Shown: positions 1-8,007 of the stretch, one piece after another
How the letters are laid out: each line of letters opens with the position of its first letter
Position numbering within the stretch: the first letter of the stretch is position 1
NCBI GenBank assembly: GCA_029253805.1
Contig: JAQWYU010000064.1
Coordinates: 1-19,630 of the forward strand
Reading direction: 5' to 3'
Length of the DNA: 19,630 nt
Source: Flavobacteriaceae bacterium
Lineage (GTDB): Bacteria > Bacteroidota > Bacteroidia > Flavobacteriales > Flavobacteriaceae
Notes under the pieces: model-generated
Databases searched by the model: none
What the model saw: the letters and a program-made list of their open reading frames with translations, nothing else
Told to the model about the DNA's origin: nothing
Program-made: the position numbers and the translations under genes

Positions 1-494
1 TGATCGGGATCCAAGTAATGAGGGTTGATGTTAAAGGGAACAATCCCCAGAGCAATAAAGCTTGGTGGGTATGTAATTGGCATATCATTTGAAGTACCAA
101 TAGATAACCCACAAATATTACTACCTGCACTTGTCCCTAGATAAGGAGTACCAGATTCAATTGTTGATTTTAATACTGAAATTAAATTATATTTGTAAAG
201 TTGGTTTAATAGCTCAAATGTATTTCCACCCCCTGTGAAAATAGCTTGCGATGATTTAATTGCTTCGATTGGTGAGTCAAATTCATGAATTCCTTTGATA
301 GTTTTGTTTATTTTAGAAAATGCTATCCTTACAGTTTTAGTATAATCGTGATGAGAAATTCCGCCTGGGCGTGCATATGGAATAAAGAGAATTGTATCCG
401 CTTTTTTGAAATGAACTTCTAAAACATTTAAAAGATATTCTAAATAGCCACTTCCATGTACTGTAGACGTACTAGCAATCAATATTTTTTTCAT
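1..494 (-). CDS. pepE: Peptidase E (alpha-aspartyl dipeptidase), 3' end cut off
   Basis: This is the N-terminal 164 residues of a peptidase S51 family protein; the rest lies beyond the left edge. Enzymes of this family cleave dipeptides with N-terminal aspartate in the cytoplasm. The visible part starts MKKILIAS and carries an FTGGGNTFELL motif (about 86-96). It has the nucleophile elbow GTSAGS with the presumed catalytic Ser at 122, and an NPHYLDPD motif with the presumed catalytic His at 159. The third catalytic residue would be off the window. The Salmonella and E. coli enzymes are about 229 residues long, so roughly 65 residues are missing. The start is the ATG at 494-492, and there is no signal peptide. 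The gene is divergent from the secreted-protein gene at 545, with 50 bases between them. I see no clear TAnnTTTG promoter for it. Confidence 0.9.
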   Translation of the reverse strand, partial: MKKILIASTSTVHGSGYLEYLLNVLEVHFKKADTILFIPYARPGGISHHDYTKTVRIAFSKINKTIKGIHEFDSPIEAIKSSQAIFTGGGNTFELLNQLYKYNLISVLKSTIESGTPYLGTSAGSNICGLSIGTSNDMPITYPPSFIALGIVPFNINPHYLDPD

Positions 495-544
495 CTTTTT
501 TTTTGTAAATTTATCAAATATTATTACCGATTTCCTCTTTTTTT

Positions 545-1333
545 ATGAAATTAATATTTCGATTTTTTATTGTTAGTCTAATTACTATACTGCCACTTCA
601 TACTCAAAATATTAAAATTTCTGGGCAGATAATTTCAGATGGTGAGCTTGAAGGTATACACGTTATAAACAGATCAGCTTATAAGTACGCGACTACTGAT
701 AAAAATGGATTTTTTACCATTAAAGGTAAAGAATCAGATTCCTTATATTTTTCATCAATTCAACACCAGCCAAAAACAGTAGTTTTGAGTAAGAAGCAAA
801 TTGACAGCAGATCTATTACAGTTACTCTTTTAGAATCCCTAAATGAGTTAGATGAGGTCGTTCTTGGGGCTATATTAACAGGAGATTTGAATTCAGATAT
901 TGGTAACTCAGATACCAAACGCTCATTAGATTTTTATGACCTAGGACTTCCTGGGTATACGGGCCCCCGTATGAATTTAGTTCAAAGGCGTCTTCATGAA
1001 GCTGACAGTGGACCATTAATTTTACCTAGGATTCCACCTGTCATAAACTTTTATAAGCTTTTAAATATAATGTCTGGCCGTACAAAAATATTAAAAGAAC
1101 ATGTTAAACTAGACAAGGACAAGCAAAGTATTCGGCGTTTAAAAGATATAGTAGGGCCTCTTTTTTTTATTAATCATGAATTAGAAGAAGATTTGCGAAT
1201 TGAGTTTTATTATTTCTGTTCTGACGATCCTGACTTTCAGGATCGCTGCATTAACCGAAGTGATGTAGAGGTCTTAGAATATTTAGATGAAAAATTAATT
1301 GAATTTAAAGATGTTCAGTTATCTAAAAATTAA
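545..1333 (+). CDS. Secreted protein with carboxypeptidase-regulatory-like domain
   Basis: This 262-residue protein begins with a probable signal peptide (residues 1 to about 20, hydrophobic after MKLIFRF). Residues about 23-100 look like the CarboxypepD_reg-like beta-sandwich common in Bacteroidetes surface proteins: an IKISGQII start, a YATTDKNGFFTIKG stretch, and an ending LNELDEVVL that resembles the plug-proximal segment of TonB-dependent receptors. No receptor barrel follows. The C-terminal part (about 110-262) is charged and probably helical, and I do not recognise a domain in it. The protein is probably periplasmic or attached to the cell surface. Its function is unknown. tatA follows on the same strand after 45 bases, but nothing shows a functional link. 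Confidence 0.75.
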   Translation: MKLIFRFFIVSLITILPLHTQNIKISGQIISDGELEGIHVINRSAYKYATTDKNGFFTIKGKESDSLYFSSIQHQPKTVVLSKKQIDSRSITVTLLESLNELDEVVLGAILTGDLNSDIGNSDTKRSLDFYDLGLPGYTGPRMNLVQRRLHEADSGPLILPRIPPVINFYKLLNIMSGRTKILKEHVKLDKDKQSIRRLKDIVGPLFFINHELEEDLRIEFYYFCSDDPDFQDRCINRSDVEVLEYLDEKLIEFKDVQLSKN

Positions 1334-1366
1334 TTTTTTATACAAAAGAAATATCATTTGACTTAC

Positions 1367-1374
1367 TATATTTG
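1367..1374 (+). promoter_or_regulatory. Possible -7 box (TATATTTG) before tatA
   Basis: TATATTTG matches the Bacteroidetes -7 consensus TAnnTTTG and ends only four bases before the ATG of tatA. No TTG -33 element lies at the usual distance. If used, the transcript would be almost leaderless. It may be a chance match in AT-rich DNA. Confidence 0.25.
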
Positions 1375-1378
1375 TATT

Positions 1379-1663
1379 ATGTTAAACATTCATTTTTTAT
1401 TTATAAGCGGTACTGAAATTACATTCATAATGTTTGTTGTGGTTTTAGTTTTTGGAGCAGATAAAATTCCTGGAATAGCTAAAGGTTTGGGCAAAGGGAT
1501 GCGATCACTTAAAGACGCTACAAACGATATTAAGACAGAAATTCAAAAAAGTGCTGACAAAAATGGCATTGACACTTCTCTTTCCAAAGAAGTTAAAGAA
1601 GAGATAAAAAAGGTAAGGGAAGAAATCAATGACTTAACAGGATCTGTTAAGCGTAATTTGTGA
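1379..1663 (+). CDS. tatA: Sec-independent (Tat) translocase subunit TatA
   Basis: This 94-residue protein has the TatA/Hcf106 layout. A short N-terminal segment leads into one membrane helix (TEITFIMFVVVLVFG). A hinge and an amphipathic helix follow (ADKIPGIAKGLGKGMRSLKDA), then a charged tail ending about residue 94. TatA oligomers form the passage for folded, twin-arginine-tagged proteins across the inner membrane. The frame can be extended to a TTG at 1358, but I prefer the ATG at 1379. It places the helix at the N-terminus as in known TatA proteins, and the upstream stretch looks like promoter sequence. tatC is not in the window. The gene converges with the O-methyltransferase gene, with three bases between the two stop codons. 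Confidence 0.88.
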   Translation: MLNIHFLFISGTEITFIMFVVVLVFGADKIPGIAKGLGKGMRSLKDATNDIKTEIQKSADKNGIDTSLSKEVKEEIKKVREEINDLTGSVKRNL

Positions 1664-1666
1664 TTA

Positions 1667-2308
1667 TTATTTCCTAATACTTACAGTAAGTCCATCTCTG
1701 ATTGGTAGTAATACTGTTTCTAGTCGGGGGTCCTCTTTCAATAATGTGTTATATTCCAATACTATTTTTGTTGAAAGATCTTTAGAGTCCAGTTCCTCAA
1801 CTACTTTACCACTCCATAAAACATTATCAGACAAAATCACCCCACCAGGACTTAGCTTATCGATAATCTGATTAAAATAAACTATGTAGTTTGGTTTATC
1901 TGCGTCAATGAAAATCAAATCAAATTTGGTATCTAATGTTGGAATTATGTCTGCTGCTGGACCTAAATGTTGTAAAATTTGAGGACCATATGCAGATTTA
2001 TTAAAGTATCTTCTCTGAAAGTCTACTAATTCTTCATTTATGTCAATAGTGTGTAGTACACCATCCGGGTCTAGGCCTTCAGCTAGACAAAGTGCTGAAT
2101 AGCCGGTATAAGTGCCTATTTCTAAAATAACATTCGGTCTAATCAATTTAGATATAATACTTAGGACCCGCCCTTGATAATGTCCACTTATCATTCTAGG
2201 TTGTAATACTTTTTGATATGTTTCTCTAGTTAAGGCTTTTAAAAGTTGGGGTTCATTTTCAGAGTGTTTCACAACGTATTTATCTATTTTTTCTGAAATA
2301 AAGTGCAT
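1667..2308 (-). CDS. Class I SAM-dependent O-methyltransferase (CCoAOMT/COMT-like)
   Basis: This 213-residue protein belongs to the Methyltransf_3 family of cation-dependent O-methyltransferases, which usually act on catechol-like hydroxyls. The SAM-binding motif I is EIGTYTGYS (63-71). The metal-binding residues of the family are kept: Asp135 in IDADK, and Asp161-Asn162 in LSDN. The length is normal. It is the last gene of the kynurenine operon and its ATG follows directly on the stop codon of the ACMS decarboxylase gene with no gap, so co-transcription is very likely. Whether it acts on a kynurenine-pathway compound, such as the ortho-aminophenols 3-hydroxykynurenine or 3-hydroxyanthranilate, is open. 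Proteins of this type also occur outside such clusters. Two tandem TAA stops end the frame. Confidence 0.8.
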   Translation of the reverse strand: MHFISEKIDKYVVKHSENEPQLLKALTRETYQKVLQPRMISGHYQGRVLSIISKLIRPNVILEIGTYTGYSALCLAEGLDPDGVLHTIDINEELVDFQRRYFNKSAYGPQILQHLGPAADIIPTLDTKFDLIFIDADKPNYIVYFNQIIDKLSPGGVILSDNVLWSGKVVEELDSKDLSTKIVLEYNTLLKEDPRLETVLLPIRDGLTVSIRK

Positions 2309-3391
2309 TTACAAAAGTATTTTTTCAATTAATTTTTTAGCTTTAGTTTTATCGTTTCCAAATAGCCACCTCAGGGTGTTGTCTTCCCAAATTTCATCGT
2401 ATTGGGTTTGATTAATTAACTTACGGTCAATAGCGAGATCTAATAATTTGCCTGGGTATGAAGATTGTGCTTCACTTTCCATTTCTCCTAACGGATATGG
2501 ATCATCTAGCCCCATAATGATTTGACTACTACCTTGTCTTTTTAACATTAGGTTTAATGAATCTGTATCATGAACTAGTGTGTCAAAGTAGATGTTTTCA
2601 TGGCCTACTGCCTTTCGTGGATGAGTTTTTCCTTCAAATAAATCGGGACGCCCATCAAAGCCTTGTATACGCCTTCCTAGATTCATTTGTGCCATCTGAC
2701 CTCCATGAGCAAAACAAGTTCGAATATTTGGATAGCGCTCTTGCATTCCATTTAAGGTGTAAAAATGATATGCATCTCCACATTGCGCCAACATCCATAT
2801 TAAATGAAATCGCCATGAGGTATTTTCCAGTTTGATCATTTTCTCACCATCATACGGGTGAACTTCAATAGCTAGATTATATTCATTCGCTAATTCAAAA
2901 ATTGGATTATTCTCTTTGTCAAAGACACTCCTCCATTGCCCAATACTATCCATGAAGTGGGTAGGAAGACATAATACTTTTAGATCTAATTCTTTTACGC
3001 ATCGTTCGATTTCCCATAAAGCACCTTGAATAAAACCAGGATGCACTACAAAGCCACAGGTAAATTTTGAAGTATTTTCTAGTTGTATTTTTGCATTATA
3101 GTCATTTTGAAAACGCAATGCTTTTTTCATTACCTCTAACCGTAATCCATTTCCGTAAAGTTGAGATAAATTTAATACCACCGCATGATCAATTTTATTC
3201 TCATCCATCCATTCTAATTTTTCATTTAAGAAAAAACTCGAATGTGTAACAGGACGACTCCATCCTTTTTGAAGCATATGTTTACGTTCGTCATCTACCC
3301 AAAAAATTTCTTTATCCTTCATGAATTGAGGGATTTCTTCAGGATAAGGCAGTAAATGTGAATGTCCGTTAATACGAAGTTTACGTTTCAT
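2309..3391 (-). CDS. 2-amino-3-carboxymuconate-6-semialdehyde decarboxylase (ACMSD)
   Basis: This 360-residue amidohydrolase-fold enzyme would remove CO2 from aminocarboxymuconate semialdehyde, giving 2-aminomuconate-6-semialdehyde. That diverts the pathway from spontaneous closure to quinolinate. The zinc ligands of the family are visible: the HxH pair His10/His12 near the N-terminus (NGHSHLLP), His178 in VHPYDG, and Asp296 in MGLDDPYPLGE. The catalytic His is His229 in AHGGQ. In well-known ACMSDs the last motif reads GxDYPFPLG, so this is a mild variant. The length is slightly above the usual 330-340. It follows the 3-hydroxyanthranilate dioxygenase gene by nine bases, in reaction order, and directly abuts the O-methyltransferase gene. 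Confidence 0.93.
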   Translation of the reverse strand: MKRKLRINGHSHLLPYPEEIPQFMKDKEIFWVDDERKHMLQKGWSRPVTHSSFFLNEKLEWMDENKIDHAVVLNLSQLYGNGLRLEVMKKALRFQNDYNAKIQLENTSKFTCGFVVHPGFIQGALWEIERCVKELDLKVLCLPTHFMDSIGQWRSVFDKENNPIFELANEYNLAIEVHPYDGEKMIKLENTSWRFHLIWMLAQCGDAYHFYTLNGMQERYPNIRTCFAHGGQMAQMNLGRRIQGFDGRPDLFEGKTHPRKAVGHENIYFDTLVHDTDSLNLMLKRQGSSQIIMGLDDPYPLGEMESEAQSSYPGKLLDLAIDRKLINQTQYDEIWEDNTLRWLFGNDKTKAKKLIEKILL

Positions 3392-3400
3392 AAAATTGGT

Positions 3401-3925
3401 TTAAATTCTGTTGGGCGCTTTCATCGTTGTACCGCAATTTGAGCACGTACACTTCTCTTTACTAGAATAGTAGTTTTCAAAGATTATTGGCATGTCTGTT
3501 TCTATGTTAGATAAAATAAATGGTGCTCTAAAAAGCTGATGATTGCAGTCTTCGCAGTACCACTCTAGCGCATCTTCCATATCATTAGAACGGGGATACT
3601 CAACCACAATACCAACAGTATTAGCACCTCGTTGTGGCGAATGTGGTACTTTCGAAGGCAATAAATAAATTTCTCCCTCTTTAATATGAACGTCTTTGGC
3701 AACTCCTTTGTCAATAATTTTTAAAACTATATCTCCTTCAAGTTGATAGAAGAATTCAGGGGTTTCGTTGTAATGATAATCCTTTCTGTTGTTGGGTCCG
3801 CCTACAACCATCACAATAAACTCACCGTCATCCCATACACATTTGTTACCAATAGGTGGTTTTAATAGGTCTCTATTTTCTTCAATCCATGCTTTGATAT
3901 TTAAAGGAGATACTAGCTTACTCAT
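3401..3925 (-). CDS. 3-hydroxyanthranilate 3,4-dioxygenase
   Basis: This 174-residue cupin would open the ring of 3-hydroxyanthranilate with O2 to give 2-amino-3-carboxymuconate semialdehyde. The catalytic Fe(II) ligands of the bacterial enzyme are in place: His51 and Glu57 (in HYNETPE) and His95 (in VPHSPQR). The substrate-contacting Arg47, Arg99 and Glu109 are present too. The C-terminus carries the second, rubredoxin-like iron site typical of bacterial homologues: Cys124-x-x-Cys127 and Cys161-x-x-Cys164. The numbering is within one residue of the Cupriavidus/Ralstonia enzyme, from memory. It sits between the SDR gene (30-base gap) and the ACMS decarboxylase gene (9-base gap). Identification is firm. 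Confidence 0.96.
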   Translation of the reverse strand: MSKLVSPLNIKAWIEENRDLLKPPIGNKCVWDDGEFIVMVVGGPNNRKDYHYNETPEFFYQLEGDIVLKIIDKGVAKDVHIKEGEIYLLPSKVPHSPQRGANTVGIVVEYPRSNDMEDALEWYCEDCNHQLFRAPFILSNIETDMPIIFENYYSSKEKCTCSNCGTTMKAPNRI

Positions 3926-3955
3926 TATTTTGTATTATGATTAGTTTTTATAAAG

Positions 3956-4738
3956 TTACAAAGATTTTGTTCGTCCACCATCAACAGGAATATTGACACC
4001 ATTAACATAGCTAGCCGCTTCGCTTGCCAAAAACACAATTGCGTTAGCAGTTTCTTCAGGCTTTGCAAACCTTTTGGCAGGCGTATAGTTCCTCATAATA
4101 GCAGCCATTTCTTCAATACTTTTTTTTGATTGTTTAGCTTTGATTTTAATGATTTCGTTTAAACGCTCTGTCTCCGTAAATCCTGGCAAGACATTGTTTA
4201 CTGTAATTCCGAAACTTCCTAACTCAAAGGACAGTGTTTTACTCCAATTGCCAACAGCATTACGAATTGTATTACTAACTCCTAAACCCTCAATAGGTTC
4301 TTTCACAGAAGTTGATATAATATTAATTATTCGACCAAAGGAAACTTTCTTCATAAATGGTACAGTAATTTGGGCTAGCACATGGTTGCATTTCAAATGT
4401 TGTGTAAATGCATCTTCAAAGGCTTCAAGTTTGGCATCAATAATTGATCCGCTTCTTGGTCCGCCCGTATTATTTACAAGAATGTGAAACCCATGTTTTT
4501 TAAGAATATAGCTCTCAACTTTTGATTTTAATACTTCAGGGTTCATAAAGTCAGCCACTATATAATTGTGGTTTTCTGTATTTGGAAGTTGTTTTAAAAC
4601 CTCTTTTAGTTTAGATTCATTTCTAGCTAATAAAGTCACTTTGACACCTTCTGAAGCTAACGCGATAGCTGTTGATTTTCCAATTCCTTGTGTACTTCCG
4701 CACACAAGGGCATTTTTACCTTCTAAGTTTAAATTCAT
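3956..4738 (-). CDS. Atypical short-chain dehydrogenase/reductase-family protein in kynurenine operon
   Basis: This 260-residue Rossmann-fold protein has a good SDR cofactor motif, CGSTQGIG (13-20), and an NN[TG]G element (89-93). It also has the ISTS strand (141-144), a PG segment (185-186) and the SDR-like C-terminal VDGG (252-255). The catalytic YxxxK dyad is missing: at that place the sequence reads GVSNTIR, with Ser155 and Arg159 where Tyr and Lys are expected. It resembles the BKR_like_SDR_like subgroup, which is known for an imperfect active site. The frame is open to an ATG at 4798, but I chose the ATG at 4738. It starts MNLNLEGKNALV, right at the SDR fold, and lies four bases after the dehydrogenase stop instead of overlapping it. 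It probably binds NAD(P). A substrate in 2-aminomuconate metabolism is inferred from context only. Confidence 0.85.
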   Translation of the reverse strand: MNLNLEGKNALVCGSTQGIGKSTAIALASEGVKVTLLARNESKLKEVLKQLPNTENHNYIVADFMNPEVLKSKVESYILKKHGFHILVNNTGGPRSGSIIDAKLEAFEDAFTQHLKCNHVLAQITVPFMKKVSFGRIINIISTSVKEPIEGLGVSNTIRNAVGNWSKTLSFELGSFGITVNNVLPGFTETERLNEIIKIKAKQSKKSIEEMAAIMRNYTPAKRFAKPEETANAIVFLASEAASYVNGVNIPVDGGRTKSL

Positions 4739-4742
4739 TTTT

Positions 4743-6188
4743 TTATTTGTAATTGATACATATGTTTTTTGTTTCGCTGAAAAATCGAAGGACTTCAAAT
4801 CCGCCTTCTCGGCCTAATCCAGATGACTTAACCCCACCAAAAGGGGTTCGTAAATCTCTTTGCATCCAAGTGTTTACCCATACAATTCCACATTCAAGAT
4901 GCTCAGAAAAAAATAAACTACGTTTTAAATTATTGGTCCAAACGGTAGCTGATAATCCATATTTAACATCATTTGCCATTTCTAAAACTTGTGACTCGGA
5001 CTCAAAAGGCATTATGGTTACAACAGGGCCAAAAATCTCTTCCTGGTTTAATTGACACGAATTAGATTCTACCTGGACTATAGTAGGCGTTAGGTAATAG
5101 CCACCTTCATGATCTTTTACATGGACCCTTTTTCCACCATATAACAATTTGCTTCCATCGGAACCAACTCTATCAATAAACGAAAGCACTTTTTCATAGT
5201 GAGCTTTAGAAACTAAGGCTCCAATTTGTGTGGATTTATTAGACGGAGGTCCAACAATTAGTTTACTTACACACTTAATAAAGTCTGTTTTAAACTGGTC
5301 AAAGATAGAGGCTTCTACGAAAATTCTACTTCCGCACAAACAAATTTGTCCTTGATTAGAAAATGAAGACTTTACGGTAGATATTAGCATTTTTTCATAG
5401 TCACAGTCTGCAAAAATGATATTTGGATTTTTGCCCCCCAGTTCAAGAGAAAGTTTTTTAAACATTGGTGCTGCAGTTCTAGCTATGATTTTGCCTGTTT
5501 CTGTGCCGCCTGTGAATGAGATAGCTTTAATATGTACGTGTTCAATAATAGCTTGACCTGCATTGGCACCTTTTCCGTGTATTATATTCAAGACTCCTTT
5601 TGGAAGTCCTGCCTTATTACAGATTTCTCCTAAAAGAAATGCTGTGTAAGGAGTGATTTCACTTGGTTTTGCTATCACGCAATTACCAGCTGCTAGTGCA
5701 GGAGCAATTTTCCATGTTAGTAAGTATAAAGGTAGATTCCAAGGTGAGATACAACCAACGACTCCTAACGGATGCCTTAAAGTATAGTTTATAGTTTTTT
5801 CACTTTTAGTTTCATGACTTTCACTTTGGAACTGAGTGATGGCATGTCCAAAAAATCTAAAATTACTAGCTGCTCTGGGAACATCGAGCCTTTTGGCTAC
5901 CGAAATTGGCTTACCATTATCTTTGCTTTCAGCCTCAGCAAAACGATCAAGATTATCATCAATCAAGCTAGCTATTTTAAGCAAAATAGCGCTTCGTTTT
6001 TCTATGGGTGTATTAGACCATGATTCAAAAGCCTTTTTGGCCGCTTCGTAAGCAAAATTTACGTCTTTAAGGCATGAGTTTGGAAGCTGTCCGTAAATAC
6101 TTCCATTTGAGGGATTATAGTTGTCAAGCCATTGGTTTTGAATCGGGTTCAGAAACTCTCCATTGATAAAGTTTTTTAGCTGAATCAT
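4743..6188 (-). CDS. 2-aminomuconate-6-semialdehyde dehydrogenase (ALDH family)
   Basis: This 481-residue aldehyde dehydrogenase would oxidise 2-aminomuconate-6-semialdehyde to 2-aminomuconate with NAD+. It shows the ALDH motifs in order: SPWNLPLY with the oxyanion Asn151, the cofactor motif SFTGGTETG (224-232), LELGGKNP with the general base Glu249, and [10 protein letters not shown] with the nucleophile Cys283. EEIFGPVV and the C-terminal [15 protein letters not shown] follow. Sequence alone does not separate it fully from other ALDH8-like or hydroxymuconic semialdehyde dehydrogenases. Its place between the RidA-family gene and the SDR, dioxygenase and decarboxylase genes makes the assignment. 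Its ATG overlaps the TGA of the RidA gene in an ATGA arrangement, which suggests translational coupling. Confidence 0.92.
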   Translation of the reverse strand: MIQLKNFINGEFLNPIQNQWLDNYNPSNGSIYGQLPNSCLKDVNFAYEAAKKAFESWSNTPIEKRSAILLKIASLIDDNLDRFAEAESKDNGKPISVAKRLDVPRAASNFRFFGHAITQFQSESHETKSEKTINYTLRHPLGVVGCISPWNLPLYLLTWKIAPALAAGNCVIAKPSEITPYTAFLLGEICNKAGLPKGVLNIIHGKGANAGQAIIEHVHIKAISFTGGTETGKIIARTAAPMFKKLSLELGGKNPNIIFADCDYEKMLISTVKSSFSNQGQICLCGSRIFVEASIFDQFKTDFIKCVSKLIVGPPSNKSTQIGALVSKAHYEKVLSFIDRVGSDGSKLLYGGKRVHVKDHEGGYYLTPTIVQVESNSCQLNQEEIFGPVVTIMPFESESQVLEMANDVKYGLSATVWTNNLKRSLFFSEHLECGIVWVNTWMQRDLRTPFGGVKSSGLGREGGFEVLRFFSETKNICINYK

Positions 6189-6589
6189 TTCTCTTTTTTA
6201 TAGGCCGTTACTTTAATCTCTATTACTAAATCTGGATGCGGTAGTTGATGCACTGCAACTGTTGTTCTTGTCGGGCCTGTTTCATGCTTAAAGAATTCAC
6301 TATAAACTTTGTTGTAACCTGCAAAATCGTTTATATTCACTAAGAAGGAGGTAACGTCAACAACGTCATCCAGACTAGCGCCTTCACTTAATAAATTAGT
6401 ATTTATATTTTTCAGGACTTCACGAGTTTGGGTTTCGATATTTAAGTATTTAGTACCCATATCATCAATGATATCTACTCCAGCTATACTATTGTCTTTT
6501 CTCCTTGAGCTTGTTCCAGAAACAAAGATAAAATCACCCACTCGTTTTGTATGTGGATATGCGCCTCTTGGTGTCACTTTATTACTCAT
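6185..6589 (-). CDS. RidA/YjgF-family protein, likely 2-aminomuconate deaminase
   Basis: This 134-residue protein belongs to the RidA (YjgF/YER057c/UK114) family, whose members hydrolyse enamines and imines. Visible family features are the IFVSGTSS strand (21-28), the GPTRTTVAV motif with Arg108, and the C-terminal IEIKVTAY with Glu124. 2-Aminomuconate is an enamine, and known 2-aminomuconate deaminases of bacterial nitrobenzoate, aminophenol and tryptophan pathways are RidA-like. The position directly before the gene for the enzyme that makes 2-aminomuconate therefore points to deamination to 4-oxalocrotonate (2-oxo-3-hexenedioate). A general RidA housekeeping role cannot be excluded. The start follows the kynurenine monooxygenase stop by 14 bases, and the stop overlaps the next start by ATGA. 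Confidence 0.85.
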   Translation of the reverse strand: MSNKVTPRGAYPHTKRVGDFIFVSGTSSRRKDNSIAGVDIIDDMGTKYLNIETQTREVLKNINTNLLSEGASLDDVVDVTSFLVNINDFAGYNKVYSEFFKHETGPTRTTVAVHQLPHPDLVIEIKVTAYKKEK

Positions 6590-6603
6590 AGTTTTTTATT
6601 TAG

Positions 6604-8007
6604 TTAATACTTAAATGTTTTGGCCGTAGTATCTTCCTTAAGAATATTACTCGTTTCATCTTGTACTTTTTTAAGCAACTCATTAAGGTCTTCTTTTAGG
6701 CTTATTTTGTTAGCCGCTAACATCCTTAATATAGCTTTGTCTTGAGCGCGTCCAATAGTCATAGCTTCGCAATAACCAATAGTTTCTTTAAATGTTACTA
6801 GTGAATATTTTGAATGGTAAACATCTGGGAATTCAGACTCCAGAACCATTTCAATTTTTCTTTTTTCTTGAAATATTGGATTTGCAACATGATCTTTCAT
6901 CTCATGAAAGTTGTCAATCGCTAGGTCAGCTATACAATCAGTATCAATTTTTCTATGACTTTGGAAGTCTTTGAAGGTTGATTCCCAGTCTCCTTCGTGT
7001 TTGTCTAAAAAAGTATCGAATTCAACAATATCTTCAAAAGAGGCATTCATTCCTTGTCCATAAAAAGGTACGATAGCGTGGGCAGAATCTCCCAGTAACA
7101 AACTGTGCCCTTTGTAATTCCATGGAAAACATTTAACAGTCCCTAGGGGAGCGGTTGGATTTTCGAAAAATTCAATAGCTAAATTTGGCATAAGTTCAAG
7201 CGCGTCTGGAAACTCTTTTTCAAAAAACTCTGTTACAATTTCGTGAGTTGTAAGGTTATTGAAGTTGTAAGTCCCAGATTCATAACTCAAAAAGAGTGTT
7301 ACTGTAAAGCTTCCATTTAAATTAGGTAATGCTATAATCATGAAGTCGCCCCTTGGCCATATGTGAAGTGCATTTTTGTAGGTTTTAAAATCACCATTTT
7401 TATCAGGTTTAATTGTTAGCTCCTTATAACCATGAGTAAGATAGCTTTGAGAAAAACTAAATAAAAACTTACGTTCCTCAAAGTAACTTTTTCGCAGGGC
7501 AGATCCTGCTCCGTCTGTTCCAAATATCAGGTCTGTGGATACGGTAAATTTATTTCCGGAAATGTTGTCTTCAAACGAAGCTATCTTGTTTTCAAAGTCT
7601 ACATCTGTACAGCGTTTTTGAAATTCGATTGTGACATTGTCAAGTGCTTCAGCTTCGTCTAAAAGAAGAGCGGTTAGTAATTCTCTAGATATTGAATTTA
7701 TAGCTTCGTTTTCACGGCCACTATAATTTGATAGAAAGGTGTTTCCTTTAATATCGTGTACCATTCGGCCATGCATAGGAATACATAAAGAATACACTTT
7801 TGCTTCTAAACCAACCATTTTAATAGCTTTAAGACCACGATTTGAAAAAGCCAAGTTAATAGATCGTCCAGCGCTAATATCTACAGTCCTCAAGTCTGGA
7901 CGCATTTCAATCATATGAACTTTGAATCCACGCTGTCCAAGCCTTAGGGCAAGTAGAGACCCACAAAGTCCAGCTCCAATAATCAATATGTTTTCTTGTT
8001 TAGCCAT
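6604..8007 (-). CDS. kmo: Kynurenine 3-monooxygenase
   Basis: This 467-residue flavoprotein hydroxylase would convert L-kynurenine, NADPH and O2 to 3-hydroxykynurenine. It has the FAD dinucleotide-binding motif GAGLCG (11-16), a DG motif (FGTDGAGS, Asp165-Gly166) and the GD motif LLLGDSAHAI followed by FYGQGMNASFED (about 303-326). That second stretch is very characteristic of kynurenine monooxygenases. The length fits the bacterial enzymes. The C-terminal region (about 370-467) is helical and Lys/Glu-rich, with no obvious membrane anchor of the kind seen in the mitochondrial enzyme. The ATG lies inside the end of the kynureninase gene (8-base overlap), so the two are probably translationally coupled. 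Confidence 0.95.
   Translation of the reverse strand: MAKQENILIIGAGLCGSLLALRLGQRGFKVHMIEMRPDLRTVDISAGRSINLAFSNRGLKAIKMVGLEAKVYSLCIPMHGRMVHDIKGNTFLSNYSGRENEAINSISRELLTALLLDEAEALDNVTIEFQKRCTDVDFENKIASFEDNISGNKFTVSTDLIFGTDGAGSALRKSYFEERKFLFSFSQSYLTHGYKELTIKPDKNGDFKTYKNALHIWPRGDFMIIALPNLNGSFTVTLFLSYESGTYNFNNLTTHEIVTEFFEKEFPDALELMPNLAIEFFENPTAPLGTVKCFPWNYKGHSLLLGDSAHAIVPFYGQGMNASFEDIVEFDTFLDKHEGDWESTFKDFQSHRKIDTDCIADLAIDNFHEMKDHVANPIFQEKRKIEMVLESEFPDVYHSKYSLVTFKETIGYCEAMTIGRAQDKAILRMLAANKISLKEDLNELLKKVQDETSNILKEDTTAKTFKY

Noticed and set aside
1358..1378. TTG start for TatA at 1358
   Set aside because: The seven extra residues lie over a TATATTTG promoter-like box, and TatA helices normally sit close to the N-terminus; the ATG at 1379 is better.
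4140..4487. 115-codon open frame on the plus strand
   Set aside because: It is antisense to the SDR gene, with low-quality composition and no recognisable domain.
4739..4798. Extended N-terminus for the SDR protein from the ATG at 4798
   Set aside because: It would add 20 residues without homology and overlap the dehydrogenase end by 56 bases; the ATG at 4738 fits the SDR fold and the four-base gap.
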